Below are positions 15,823 to 24,706 of a DNA stretch of 64,000 nucleotides, one piece after another; within the stretch, counting starts at the first letter, position 1; every line of letters starts with the position of its first letter. The position numbers were made by a program, and so were the translations under genes. Source of the DNA: Ancylothrix sp. D3o (GTDB taxonomy: Bacteria; Cyanobacteriota; Cyanobacteriia; Cyanobacteriales; Oscillatoriaceae); NCBI RefSeq assembly GCF_025370775.1, contig NZ_JAMXEX010000004.1, positions 77,441 through 141,440 of the forward strand, given 5' to 3'. The notes under the pieces are model-generated. The model searched no databases and had not been told where the DNA came from. It saw nothing but the letters and a program-made list of their open reading frames with translations.

Positions 15823-16304
15823 GGGGTGGGGAAATTTGTTGATTTTGGGGGGAGCGAGTGAGCCAATTCTTCTAAAAGATTGGGTTCTGGGGTGGTTTGT
15901 TGCAATTGATCAAATAAGTCTATTAAGGGATTAGGGATGGGTTTGGGGCGCATGGTTTTGAGGTCTACCCATACCCATAAAGCCTCGGCAGTAACTAAGA
16001 GTTGTTCTTCGTTTTGTTTGCGAATTTCATAGCGGCGAATTGCTCGCGGGCCGCGCATTTTTTCGAGCCAAGTAGTTATTAAAAGCGTGTCGCTGGCGCC
16101 GGCGGGACGTAGATAATCGATTTCAATGCGCCGCATGACAAAGACTCCGCCCATTTGCTGGTAGCGCTCTAGGGTGAAACCGAGGTGTTCTAAATGTTCG
16201 ATGGCGGCGTGTTCTAAGTAATGTTGATAAATGGCATTATTAACATGGCCGAGGGTGTCCATTTCGTAGTGACGAACTCGGATTTGGGTAGTGAATTTTT
16301 GCAT
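15819..16304 (-). CDS. Acyl-CoA thioesterase (hotdog fold, 4HBT type)
   Basis: The protein has 161 residues. It begins FTTQIRVRHYEMDTLGHVNN, with the family motif in which the Asp acts in thioester hydrolysis, and continues LEHAAIEHLEHLG and VMRRIEIDYLRPAG. This is the YbgC/FadM-like class. In cyanobacteria related enzymes include 1,4-dihydroxy-2-naphthoyl-CoA thioesterase for phylloquinone, which is one possibility here, but the sequence alone does not decide. It ends at the promoter of the aroF leader. Confidence 0.85.
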   Translation of the reverse strand: MQKFTTQIRVRHYEMDTLGHVNNAIYQHYLEHAAIEHLEHLGFTLERYQQMGGVFVMRRIEIDYLRPAGASDTLLITTWLEKMRGPRAIRRYEIRKQNEEQLLVTAEALWVWVDLKTMRPKPIPNPLIDLFDQLQQTTPEPNLLEELAHSLPPKSTNFPTP

Positions 16305-17164
16305 TATTTTTTAAAGGTTTGGGGGCAAAGAAGATGCGGTATATTTAATGAAGTTTAGCATTTTTGGTGAAGATGCTAATTTGTAGGTGTACCGAGCCGG
16401 CGGGGGAGAGCATTTTTAACTGTTCCAATTTTGAGGAGATTTTTTTGATGCGGTTTAGGGGTGGCGTTTGGGGGTGAGGTGGAAGAGTTGAGCAAGTTCA
16501 ATCAATAAGGCGATGGTTGTAGGAGATGCTGAGGCGGATGGCAGATGAGCCGGTATAAAATAAGCTGAGAGTAAAGTATAAGAAGGCTACGGCTAGGGTG
16601 TCTCTGCCATAGTAGCGTAATCAAGTTGAGCCGGCCTTTTTATAGATCAGGATGCTTTCACCGGCTACTACACAGACAAGGGCGGGTGGAAAAAAACGTT
16701 TTTGTATCTGTAAGGGCATTGTTTTTGTTTTTTTGGGGTATAAAAATCAATTTAGAACCGTAGAATAGTTTTTAAGGGTGAAGAGTTCTACGCCTCAAGG
16801 TTTTAAGAAAGGGTGCTTTGACGGCCACCAAGAGCCAAAAGCAGAAAAATTAGCAAAATGAGCGCAAAAGTTAAGCTAGTGACCAGAAATTGTTGGCACG
16901 GCTGAAGGGGTGCAGAATACAGGATTTTTCCTAAACAGGGAAATTCTAGCATTTTAGATTTTAGGGGAGAAAAGTCTTTGACTGGAAAGGGTTTGAAGAT
17001 TTTGCTCTCTATGATCTGTTTTCCGAAATGCTCTGGCAGGAAAGACCGGCAGAGTAACCTTTTTGTTAAATTATGTGTGACAAGCCTCGATCTGCATACC
17101 AGGGAAACAGTCGAGTTAAAAATCTCAAGCAACCCCCACCGCTAACTCAGACACAGGAGGAACT
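16305..17164. other. 860-bp gap without a recognised gene
   Basis: Neither strand carries a frame with recognisable protein features. One minus-strand frame of about 109 codons (16803-17132) looks spurious. The sequence mixes A/T-rich tracts with GC-rich patches. The right end has a strong ribosome-binding site (AGGAGG, 4 nt before the ATG at 17165) and so contains the 5' leader of the next gene. An unrecognised small RNA cannot be excluded. Confidence 0.4.
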
Positions 17165-19618
17165 ATGGCGAAAGCCTTTGATTTTGATGCCATTCTTTAT
17201 GAATTGTGGCATCACGCCAGCTTAAAAACTGCCCAATTGTTAGGAGCAGATCGCGCCAATATTTTTTTATTAGATGCGCTAAATTATCAGCTTGTCTCAA
17301 TTTCTCCAAGTTGGCAAAAAGAGGGACATCAAGAAAATTTAAGGGCGGTTGGTGGGGTGTTTGATGAGGTGATAAAGTTGAAAAAGCCTGTGAAGATTGG
17401 CTTTGATTTTTATGATGATCCTCGCTCAAAATTGGCTAAAGAAGAAGACGCAAAAACTGGCTATCGAACTTATACGTTATTGGCTGTGCCGGTGTTTAAC
17501 TCCCAAGGGATAATTTTGGGAATTGTGGAAGTGGTTAATAAGCTTAATAAAAGCGAGTTTTCTGAGTCTTTGTTTCCAAGAATAGACCTAGGGGGTTTTA
17601 CGAAAGACGATGAAAGTTTATTAACTGAATTCTTGCCGCTGTTGGTGCCGGTTATGGAAAAATCTCTGGGAAATTTTTCTCTGCAAAATAATGTCCTAGG
17701 AAAAAACAGCCAACAAGCGGAGATTTTAGCGGAGGAGGGGAGTTTTTCGGAATTGATGGCGACGAGAAAGGGTGAAACGATTATCTTGGGTGGGGAGAAA
17801 GCAAGCACTGAAAATAATAAGCTGTTGTTGTTGTTACCGGCCATTAGGAAAATTAGCGAAAGAAGTTTTGATTTTGATGAAACGCTGCAAAGCGTGATGA
17901 GAGAAGCGAAAAAATTGGCGAATTCTGACCGTAGTATGGTTTGGATCGTTGACCGCGAAAAAAATGATTTGTGGACAAAAATTTCTCTGGCCGGCACTTT
18001 TCAAGAAATTCGCATACCAATGGGCGCCGGTTTTGCCGGTCGGGTGGCGCAAACCGGTGAGCCTATGGAGATGGGTTTTGATTTTTATGATCATCCAGAT
18101 AGTGAAGCCGCTAAACAAGCCGACCAACAAACAGGATACCGGACTTGCAGTTTATTGTGTTTGCCAATTTTTAATTTAAAAGGTGAGTTAGTTGGGGTAA
18201 CACATTTAGTTAATAAGCTGCGTTTGGGCAATTTTCCGCCCTACGATCCTGACAGTTGGCCACAGGCTCCTGAAGCATGGAAAGCTAGTTTTAGTTCGGC
18301 AGATCGAGAAGTGATTGAAGCGTTAAATTTACAAGCTGGAATTGTCTTAGAAAATGCCAAAAACTTCGCTGATTTTAATTATCAAGAACAGCTTAAAAAT
18401 GATATAATTCGTAGTTTCGCTTGGGGAGTTATTGCCACAAATTTAACAGGCCATATTAGGGCAATTAATCCCAAAGCTAAAGAGTTAATGGGATTGAGCG
18501 ATGCGGACTGGCTGGAAGGACGCGCTCTTACGGATTTGCTGGAAATTGAAGAGGGGGATTTATCGGCATATTTAAACACAGCAGTTACCGCCGTTGGAGA
18601 AGAAAATCGGCCCCAAACTTACCGGGAAAAACTTTTAGTTACTGCGGATAAAAAAGCCCGAAAAGTTAATGTAATGGTGCAGGCAATGGGGGAAGAACCA
18701 GACAAAAAAAGCGGGGTTTTGATAGTTTTGGAAGAAGTCTTTGCAGCGGATGAATCCATTGCTTCTGAGGGAGAGCCTAAAAGCAAAAAAGAACTGCCAA
18801 AAGGCGGGAAAGTTAACATAACCGGTGAACGCAAAGAAATTACGGTTCTCTATTCAGGAATGCGAAGTTTTACGCCGCTTCTTGAAAGCCTGGAAGATGT
18901 GGAAGTTGGCGAACTTCTCAAAGAGTATTTTAACTCGATGAGCGAAGCCGTTATTAAATATAAAGGCACGATTGATAAATATGTTGGGGATGCTATTATG
19001 GCAACCTTTGGTTTGCCGGTAGCGCAACGAGATCACGCTTGGAGTGCTGTGCAAACGGCGATAGAAATGCGTCAGCGACTCTTTGAATTAAATGTTCACC
19101 GCGTTGAAGAAGGTAAACAAGCTCTGCGGATGGGAATTGGCATTAATTCTGATAGCTTTTTCCTCGGCAATTTAAGCACATCTGGGCGTTTAGAATTAAC
19201 TTCGGTTGGTGATAGTCTGAATGTGGGGTTTTATTTAGAAAAAGCGAGCAAACAATACGGCTGTGATATTATTATTAGCGACAGCACTTATCGGCTTTGT
19301 GCTGAGCGAGTTTGGGCGCGAGAATTGGATAGCATTCGTGTCAAAGGAAAAGATGAGCCGGTGGCAATTTACCAGCTTGTAGCTTTGCGTTCTGAAGAAT
19401 TGCCGGAAGAAAAAGTGCAAGTCATTGAATACTATTCTCAAGGGCGTTCCTATTATCGAAATAGGGAATTTTCCCAGGCGGCTGAGCAATTTAGCAAGGT
19501 TTTAGAAATTTCTAGCTGGGATATTCCCGCCGCGATTCAACTTGAACGCTGTCAACATTGGTTAAATTCGCCGCCGCCGGCAGAATGGGATGGTGTTTGG
19601 AAACTTACAGAAATTTAA
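17165..19618 (+). CDS. GAF-GAF-PAS protein with degenerate class III nucleotide-cyclase domain
   Basis: The protein has 817 residues, and AGGAGG lies 4 nt before the ATG. Two GAF domains (about residues 5-180 and 220-405) share the repeat GFDFYD-hP-SxAAKxxDxxTGYRT. A PAS domain follows at about 410-520. The cyclase homology domain (about 555-745) has an intact second metal Asp (GDAIMATFG, D609). The first metal Asp is Gly (LYSGMRSFT, G565) and the transition-state Arg of the NxxxR motif is Tyr (NVGFY, Y690). The C-terminal tail looks like a TPR pair. The losses predict no cyclase activity, so it is probably a sensor or scaffold, or a partner in a heterodimer. Confidence 0.85.
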   Translation: MAKAFDFDAILYELWHHASLKTAQLLGADRANIFLLDALNYQLVSISPSWQKEGHQENLRAVGGVFDEVIKLKKPVKIGFDFYDDPRSKLAKEEDAKTGYRTYTLLAVPVFNSQGIILGIVEVVNKLNKSEFSESLFPRIDLGGFTKDDESLLTEFLPLLVPVMEKSLGNFSLQNNVLGKNSQQAEILAEEGSFSELMATRKGETIILGGEKASTENNKLLLLLPAIRKISERSFDFDETLQSVMREAKKLANSDRSMVWIVDREKNDLWTKISLAGTFQEIRIPMGAGFAGRVAQTGEPMEMGFDFYDHPDSEAAKQADQQTGYRTCSLLCLPIFNLKGELVGVTHLVNKLRLGNFPPYDPDSWPQAPEAWKASFSSADREVIEALNLQAGIVLENAKNFADFNYQEQLKNDIIRSFAWGVIATNLTGHIRAINPKAKELMGLSDADWLEGRALTDLLEIEEGDLSAYLNTAVTAVGEENRPQTYREKLLVTADKKARKVNVMVQAMGEEPDKKSGVLIVLEEVFAADESIASEGEPKSKKELPKGGKVNITGERKEITVLYSGMRSFTPLLESLEDVEVGELLKEYFNSMSEAVIKYKGTIDKYVGDAIMATFGLPVAQRDHAWSAVQTAIEMRQRLFELNVHRVEEGKQALRMGIGINSDSFFLGNLSTSGRLELTSVGDSLNVGFYLEKASKQYGCDIIISDSTYRLCAERVWARELDSIRVKGKDEPVAIYQLVALRSEELPEEKVQVIEYYSQGRSYYRNREFSQAAEQFSKVLEISSWDIPAAIQLERCQHWLNSPPPAEWDGVWKLTEI

Positions 19619-19963
19619 GGGGAGATTATACCAATTCAAAATTCAAAATTTAAAATTCAAAATTTAAAATTCAGATGAAGTCTGGATTTCAGGTTTTAAA
19701 TCTGTTGCTCTATTTTAAAGAATTGGTATTAAAGCCCGGTTCCTTAACAAAATCGGGTTTTTAGAATCAATAAAAAAGCTGCACTTCCCAAGAGCAGCTT
19801 TTCTTTAGTATCACTTTAGTTCAAAACCACAAAGTTGAATCGCTTTTTTTTAGGAGTTTAAGCCAACTGTTTTTTCTGCCTCCAAACTGACATTTTTAAT
19901 ACTTTTTCAATTTATAAATATAGAAATTGACGCTGAGAACATCCACCCAAAAACAATCCCTAA
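19619..19963. other. Intergenic: heptamer repeats and terminators after the cyclase-like gene
   Basis: Bases 19630-19672 are copies of the A/T-rich heptamer AAAATTC/AAATTTA, a short tandemly repeated sequence. Two T-tailed hairpins follow: one near 19735-19762 (CCCG / CGGG then TTTTT) and one at 19774-19802. No gene is seen. Confidence 0.55.
19774..19802 (+). terminator. Intrinsic terminator
   Basis: AAAAGCTGC and GCAGCTTTT form a perfect 9-bp stem around an 11-nt loop, with a T-rich tail. It probably ends the transcript of the cyclase-like gene, and the A-rich left side could serve the opposite strand too. Confidence 0.75.
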
Positions 19964-20164
19964 TTAATCAACAATTTTGAGCCATCCCCGTCGCACTGCA
20001 TGAAGCAGCCGATCAATTGCATCTCGATCTTCTGGATTCACAGACAAGTTTAACAGTAGATTTTGCAGTGCTAAACGCTGATTTAATGTTAGATAGCGAT
20101 AATTCCACGCTTCACCAAACAATTCGGCAACTGGCACTGGGGATAAAGCAACTTGTGCAGACAT
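19964..20164 (-). CDS. Small unknown protein (66 residues)
   Basis: The frame reads AELFGEAWNYRYLTLNQRLA near its middle and ends in a helical region with DRDAIDRLLHAVRRGWLKIV. I do not recognise it. It lies in a row of four short minus-strand frames (19964-20798) that may be the pieces of a decayed gene or a set of small genes. Upstream in the same frame a stop codon occurs close before the ATG. Confidence 0.4.
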   Translation of the reverse strand: MSAQVALSPVPVAELFGEAWNYRYLTLNQRLALQNLLLNLSVNPEDRDAIDRLLHAVRRGWLKIVD

Positions 20165-20188
20165 TTGGGTGGCTTGAACTCGACAACT

Positions 20189-20344
20189 TTAATATCGCCT
20201 AATTTTTGCCAATCTTCTGTGATTTAATTCCCTGACGGCTTGTGATAATTTTGTTGCTTTTGAGAGATCCAAATCGGTGAAAAATTGTGATTGAATCTCG
20301 ACGCAGACGTGATACTGATCACAAACAACCATAACACGCCCCAT
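20189..20344 (-). CDS. Possible small protein (51 residues)
   Basis: ATG 20344 to TAA 20189-20191 encodes MGRVMVVCDQYHVCVEIQSQ followed by a helical, basic C-terminus ending LNHRRLAKIRRY. It sits between two other short minus-strand frames with 9- and 24-bp gaps. Reading past the stop in another frame gives a plausible continuation, so it may be one part of a frameshifted gene. The function is unknown. Confidence 0.3.
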   Translation of the reverse strand: MGRVMVVCDQYHVCVEIQSQFFTDLDLSKATKLSQAVRELNHRRLAKIRRY

Positions 20345-20353
20345 GCCAGTGTT

Positions 20354-20554
20354 TTAGTTTCTTAACGCCAGTTGTTTTTGGTGGGCTGCTTGTTGCGCCG
20401 TTTCGATAGCGATTTTTTCGGCTTTATCTTGAATAGCTTTAATTGTCATTCGCATCACCCAACGCGAAAGCTGAGGATTTTTTTCGATTTCAGCAATCAA
20501 CATTTCTAAATCGCTGATAATGACATCCATTTTGCCATTTTTTGCGGAATTCAT
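20354..20554 (-). CDS. Small helical unknown protein (66 residues)
   Basis: The frame encodes a mostly alpha-helical, charged peptide (DVIISDLEMLIAEIEKNPQL; AIQDKAEKIAIETAQQAAHQ). I do not recognise it. Its composition is protein-like rather than random, which supports a real or recently decayed gene. It lies 9 bp upstream of the 51-codon frame. Confidence 0.4.
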   Translation of the reverse strand: MNSAKNGKMDVIISDLEMLIAEIEKNPQLSRWVMRMTIKAIQDKAEKIAIETAQQAAHQKQLALRN

Positions 20555-20594
20555 AGGATTTAATTTTTTGTAGGGTAGAAAGTTTTACTAAAAT

Positions 20595-20798
20595 TTAGCA
20601 GGGGCGCATTATTACTTCGGCAATAAACTGTTCTTTGTGCAATAAACTTTCTACAGATGCCGGTGTGACAAAGAATTGGCGTTTTTTGGCAGTGTTGTCT
20701 TGGAATAATTGATTGATCAGCAGGTTGGGGAGGCAAACTTCAAGAATCATGGGTTTGTGTTGAACTCTATGCTTTTTACTGTAGACAGGGAAGCCCAA
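20595..20798 (-). CDS. Small unknown frame (67 residues), possibly a fragment
   Basis: The part after residue 17 (PMILEVCLPNLLINQLFQDN ... FIAEVIMRPC) looks protein-like. I do not recognise the family. It is the most upstream of the four short minus-strand frames between the cyclase-like gene and the NACHT-WD40 gene. Confidence 0.3.
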   Translation of the reverse strand: MGFPVYSKKHRVQHKPMILEVCLPNLLINQLFQDNTAKKRQFFVTPASVESLLHKEQFIAEVIMRPC

Positions 20799-21165
20799 GC
20801 GCAGTTAAGATTTTGTGGCACTTCTTCTGGCTGACTGGCTTTTTTCTCTAACCGTTGCTCTTTAATCGCGGGCAAGCGCTATCCTCAAAACCATATTCAG
20901 TAAAGCTTTTAGCCAACCGTCCTCTAAAGTGTCATAGTTTCTAAAGTAGACAGTCTACTCAAGTGGAACAAATCGATTTTAGATTTTAGATGGCGCGATT
21001 TTCCATACCCAGAAACGTTGAAATTGTTGGCATATTTTAGATTGGCGATTTTAATTGATTTGAGGTTTTAGCTTTTAGATGCAAAAATTGAAAAACGCTT
21101 TCATTTTTGCCCCAAATCAGATTAAACTTTTTTTGATTCTCTGCTGTGGGTTAGGAAAAATTAAT
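20799..21165. other. Intergenic region before NACHT-WD40 gene
   Basis: No gene is seen. A perfect dyad AGTAGAC-AGTCTACT lies at 20945-20959. A/T-rich TTTAGATT-type repeats occupy 20978-21078. The region presumably includes the promoter of the NACHT gene. Confidence 0.35.
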
Positions 21166-23937
21166 ATGAAAATAAGAATGCAACAAATCCTAGAGTTTTC
21201 CGCTCCTCAGTTTGCACGGCAGAACGTTCAAACTCGCTATCAACTTCTTTGGGAAGTTCAAAAAGAGGTGCAAAGCCGGCTCGACCAATCTTTACACCGG
21301 CTAATTTGGCAAAAAAATAAGCTGCAAGATCATAGTGAATCTACCCGCAGTTGGGATGTGGAAGTTAAAATCGGCAATTTACCAAGCGAACGATTACTGC
21401 CAGAAACAAAACTGATCGAATTATTTGACTTACCGGCAGTAGCAGGAAAATTAGTTATTTTAGGCGCATCAGGTGCCGGCAAAACCACCAGTTTATTAGA
21501 ATTAACTTCTGCGCTGGCATTTCGCGCTGAAAAGGATACCACTCAGCCGGTGCCGGTGCCGTTGAATCTTTGTTCATGGCATGGCGACTGTACGCTTTTT
21601 GAATGGCTTGTTAATGAAATTTATATTAAATACGGCTTAATACCAGAAACCACCGCTTTATGGCTAAAAAATCGCCAACTTATACCTTTGCTAGATGGTT
21701 TCAGCGAACTGAAAACCGAACTACAAAAACCTTGCTTACAAACCATTAACGAATATCTGGAAACTTTCCAACCCCAGCATTTAGTAGTTTGCTGCGGTTT
21801 AACAGAATATGCCGCCGCTAAAACCCTACTTTCTCTCAACGCAGCTATTTATTTTTTACCCTTAAATGAAACGCAAATTCAAACTTATCTCTCAAGTTTG
21901 GGTTTACAGCAATTATGGCAACAGTTTCAACAAGATCCTTTTTTATTAAATTGGGCCAAAACTCCTTTATTTCTCAATATTATCATTTTAGCCGCTGAAG
22001 AAATTTGGCTGGATGAATGGCGAGGACGAACTTCGCCAGAGTCACGGTGTCGATATTTACTTGATGCCTTTATTCGCTACCAACTCAAACAAGAACCAAC
22101 CCAACAATTTTATCCCACCGGCACCCCTCCCACCCCAGAAAAAACAAAACACTGGCTAGGCTGGTTAGCACAGTGCTTAAAACGCCAATATTTAGAAGAA
22201 TTCTTAATCGAAAAAATCCAACCCCACTGGCTAACAGTTCCTCTCCACCGCTGGCTTTATCGCTTCGGTGTGGCGTGGGTTGTGGGTTCCATTGGGGCGT
22301 TATCTTCAGCTTTGAGTTTTGGGCCGGCAGCCGGAATTTTAGCCGGTTTATTTTTTGCCTTGCTGGGAGGATTATGTTTTACAATTGAGCCGGCGGAACC
22401 GATAAACTGGTCTTGGGAAAAAGCCCTAAAAGGTGTTAGCCTTGGGCTACTTTTGGGTTTAGGATGCGGTTTATTAATTGCTTTATTTTTATCGACAATT
22501 CTACAGCAATTTAGCGAGGCTTCTTTTGGCATCAGCCGGGCGCTGGTTGGGGGGTTAATTGGCGGCCTCATTTTTGGCTTAAGTCAAGGCTTAAATGACC
22601 CCGAAATTAAAACTCGAACAGTTCCCAATCAAGGCATCTGGCACTCGGCCTCAACGGCGGCAATTTTTACCCTCATTAGTGGGGTAACATTTGGCTTGAG
22701 TTTGGGAATTTTTGGCGGGATAATGAGTGGTTTAGGCGGTCTTGGTTTTGGAATTTTGGCAGGGTTGGCTTGTGGGGGTATTGCCTGTATTCAACATTTA
22801 ATTTTACGGGGTATTTTATATGCTTTTGGCTATATTCCCTGGAATTATGCACAGTTTTTAAATTATGCAAATTCTCTGGGATTTCTACAGCGGGCCGGTG
22901 GCCGTTATCGTTTTGTACATGATATGGTGAGAGCGAATTTTGCTGCGCCTCCTTTGGCAGAAATTGTCTTGCGAAAAACCTCTACACAAATTGCAAATAC
23001 GGTGGCCGGTCATTCTGATTATGTTCAGGCTGTGGCTATATCCCCAGACGGTCAAATGGTGATTAGTGGCAGTGATGACAGGACAATTAAACTGTGGAAA
23101 ATGGTGGCAAAAGAGGGGGGTTCAACTCTTCAGCCAATTCGCACTCTTGCCGGTCATTTAGGTTATGTACGGACGCTGGCAATTTCTCCCGATGGGCAGT
23201 TATTAGCAAGTGGAAGTAATGATAAAACCATTAAAATTTGGCATTTGGGAGGTGTCGGTAGCATTCCCCAAGGTACCGTTTTATTTTCTCTCAATGGTCA
23301 CAACAATTGGGTCAGAACTGTTGCATTTAGCCCCGACGGTCAGTTATTAGCAAGCAGCGGCGATGATAAAGTGATTAATATTTGGTATCTGCCCACCGGC
23401 CAGTTATTAAATAGTTATCCGGGGCATTCTGATTATATTCGCAGTTTAGCCTTTACTCCAGATGGAAAATATCTCGCTTCAGCAAGTGATGATGCGACGG
23501 TAAATGTTTGGGAAATTAACAGCAATGGCGGTTTAAAAGAAATGCCTTACTTAACCCTAGAAGGCCATGCTGGTTATGTTCGGTGTCTGGCTATTTCTGG
23601 CAACGGCCAGTTTTTAGTCAGTGCAAGCGATGACCAAACCATCACAGTTTGGCAGTTGGCAAAAGGCGATTTGTTGCGGGAACCCGGAACAGCAATTCAT
23701 CTTTTAGGAGGTCATTTGGCACCGGTTTGGTCGTTAGCAATTTCTCCCGATGGTAAAACTTTGGCGAGTTGCAGTAAGGATAAAACTATTAAACTTTGGC
23801 GGCTTTACACCGGCGAGTTATTAAAAACAATTCCTTTGGGACAAGCGGGGATTTTTTCGATAGTTTTTAGTTCCGATGGCCGGTATTTAATTGGCGGAAG
23901 TCAGGATAAAACGCTGAAAATTTTGCCGGTGAATTAA
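21166..23937 (+). CDS. NACHT-type ATPase with membrane region and seven WD40 repeats
   Basis: The protein has 923 residues from ATG 21166, chosen because AGGA lies 9 nt upstream. The frame is open to 21079. Domains in order: helical N-terminus; NTPase with Walker A GASGAGKT (about residues 100-107) and the Walker B-like LIPLLDGFSEL; a Gly-rich hydrophobic region (about 365-555) that predicts several membrane helices; seven WD40 repeats (about 611-923) with typical SPDGQ and IKLW motifs. STAND NTPases of this type are signal-gated switches, some of them antiviral in cyanobacteria and others developmental. The membrane segment between switch and sensor is less usual. No effector gene is adjacent. 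Confidence 0.85.
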   Translation: MKIRMQQILEFSAPQFARQNVQTRYQLLWEVQKEVQSRLDQSLHRLIWQKNKLQDHSESTRSWDVEVKIGNLPSERLLPETKLIELFDLPAVAGKLVILGASGAGKTTSLLELTSALAFRAEKDTTQPVPVPLNLCSWHGDCTLFEWLVNEIYIKYGLIPETTALWLKNRQLIPLLDGFSELKTELQKPCLQTINEYLETFQPQHLVVCCGLTEYAAAKTLLSLNAAIYFLPLNETQIQTYLSSLGLQQLWQQFQQDPFLLNWAKTPLFLNIIILAAEEIWLDEWRGRTSPESRCRYLLDAFIRYQLKQEPTQQFYPTGTPPTPEKTKHWLGWLAQCLKRQYLEEFLIEKIQPHWLTVPLHRWLYRFGVAWVVGSIGALSSALSFGPAAGILAGLFFALLGGLCFTIEPAEPINWSWEKALKGVSLGLLLGLGCGLLIALFLSTILQQFSEASFGISRALVGGLIGGLIFGLSQGLNDPEIKTRTVPNQGIWHSASTAAIFTLISGVTFGLSLGIFGGIMSGLGGLGFGILAGLACGGIACIQHLILRGILYAFGYIPWNYAQFLNYANSLGFLQRAGGRYRFVHDMVRANFAAPPLAEIVLRKTSTQIANTVAGHSDYVQAVAISPDGQMVISGSDDRTIKLWKMVAKEGGSTLQPIRTLAGHLGYVRTLAISPDGQLLASGSNDKTIKIWHLGGVGSIPQGTVLFSLNGHNNWVRTVAFSPDGQLLASSGDDKVINIWYLPTGQLLNSYPGHSDYIRSLAFTPDGKYLASASDDATVNVWEINSNGGLKEMPYLTLEGHAGYVRCLAISGNGQFLVSASDDQTITVWQLAKGDLLREPGTAIHLLGGHLAPVWSLAISPDGKTLASCSKDKTIKLWRLYTGELLKTIPLGQAGIFSIVFSSDGRYLIGGSQDKTLKILPVN

Positions 23938-23948
23938 TAACTGAAAGC

Positions 23949-24479
23949 TTACCGGCGCCGCCAGAAATGTTGCCCCCAAGTCCGCAAAAATGCAAAAACA
24001 GGAAATTGATAATACTCGATAATTAACCACACTACACATCCTAAATGGGTGGCAAAAGTTAAGCTTGTCCAAAACCAAGGAAACCACGATAAAGGACTTC
24101 CGGGTAAGGGTGGAAATAGATAAGCACCTAACCCGACAATTGCCGGAGGAAACCCCACAAAACACAATGCCAAAACCACAATTTCCCAGCCAAAATCAAC
24201 TCCACTTCGCGGTACGCCTTGCCAGTTTTTGCCATTCCAATACCAACTAAGCGACTGCGAACTATCGGCCATTTCAATGATTTGTCTGTCGAGATTGGCA
24301 CTAAAAATATGTCGGCAAAAATTACAGGCAAAGGCATCCATTAGCGTCAAGGCAGAAATTTCTCCATACCGGCACACCGGACAACTATAATTTCCTTGAT
24401 AGTTCAGGCGTTCTGCTGTTAATGCCGATGCCGGTGCAGGGCTATTGCTACGCCGGCGATCAAAAATCGGCTCTCTCAT
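23949..24479 (-). CDS. Unknown membrane protein with N-terminal zinc ribbon
   Basis: The protein has 176 residues. Two CxxC knuckles (CPVCRYG and CNFCRHIF) about 15 residues apart form a probable zinc ribbon. A WNGKNW segment follows, then two hydrophobic segments (about 98-122 and 134-158). I do not know a named family. It converges with the NACHT-WD40 gene, 11 bp apart. Confidence 0.7.
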   Translation of the reverse strand: MREPIFDRRRSNSPAPASALTAERLNYQGNYSCPVCRYGEISALTLMDAFACNFCRHIFSANLDRQIIEMADSSQSLSWYWNGKNWQGVPRSGVDFGWEIVVLALCFVGFPPAIVGLGAYLFPPLPGSPLSWFPWFWTSLTFATHLGCVVWLIIEYYQFPVFAFLRTWGQHFWRRR

Positions 24480-24583
24480 AGCGATCTCCTAAAATTGAGG
24501 GCTTTGTGGCTAAACCTATTGTAGGGTGGGCTCTGCCTAGCGGCTATAGTGCCAGGTTCCACACCCCCTCAAAAACGCCGTTT

Positions 24584-24606
24584 CCCGCCTATTTAGCGGG
24601 TTTTTT
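24584..24606 (+). terminator. Plus-strand intrinsic terminator
   Basis: CCCGC-CTATTTA-GCGGG is followed by six T. It sits beyond the start of the minus-strand zinc-ribbon gene, so it may catch readthrough or antisense transcription coming from the NACHT-WD40 gene. Confidence 0.65.
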
Positions 24607-24653
24607 GCCTAGAGTAGCGCAAGAAAAATCCGGGTGCCGGTGGCCATAAAATA

Positions 24654-24681
24654 AGCCCCACCTTGGCAACAGGGAGGGGCT
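24654..24681 (-). terminator. Stem-loop after desA
   Basis: AGCCCC and GGGGCT form the base of a hairpin 26-53 bp past the desA stop codon. On the minus strand it is followed by TATTTTATG, a weak T-tract. Confidence 0.5.
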
Positions 24682-24706
24682 AGGAAATTGTGTTGTCAAT
24701 TAGCTT

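Noticed and set aside
16803-17132. 109-codon minus-strand frame
   Set aside because: No recognisable domain, mixed composition and no ribosome-binding site. It is considered spurious.
20017-20202. Plus-strand frame of about 61 codons
   Set aside because: It is complementary to the 66-residue minus-strand frame, which has the more protein-like composition. Neither is certain.
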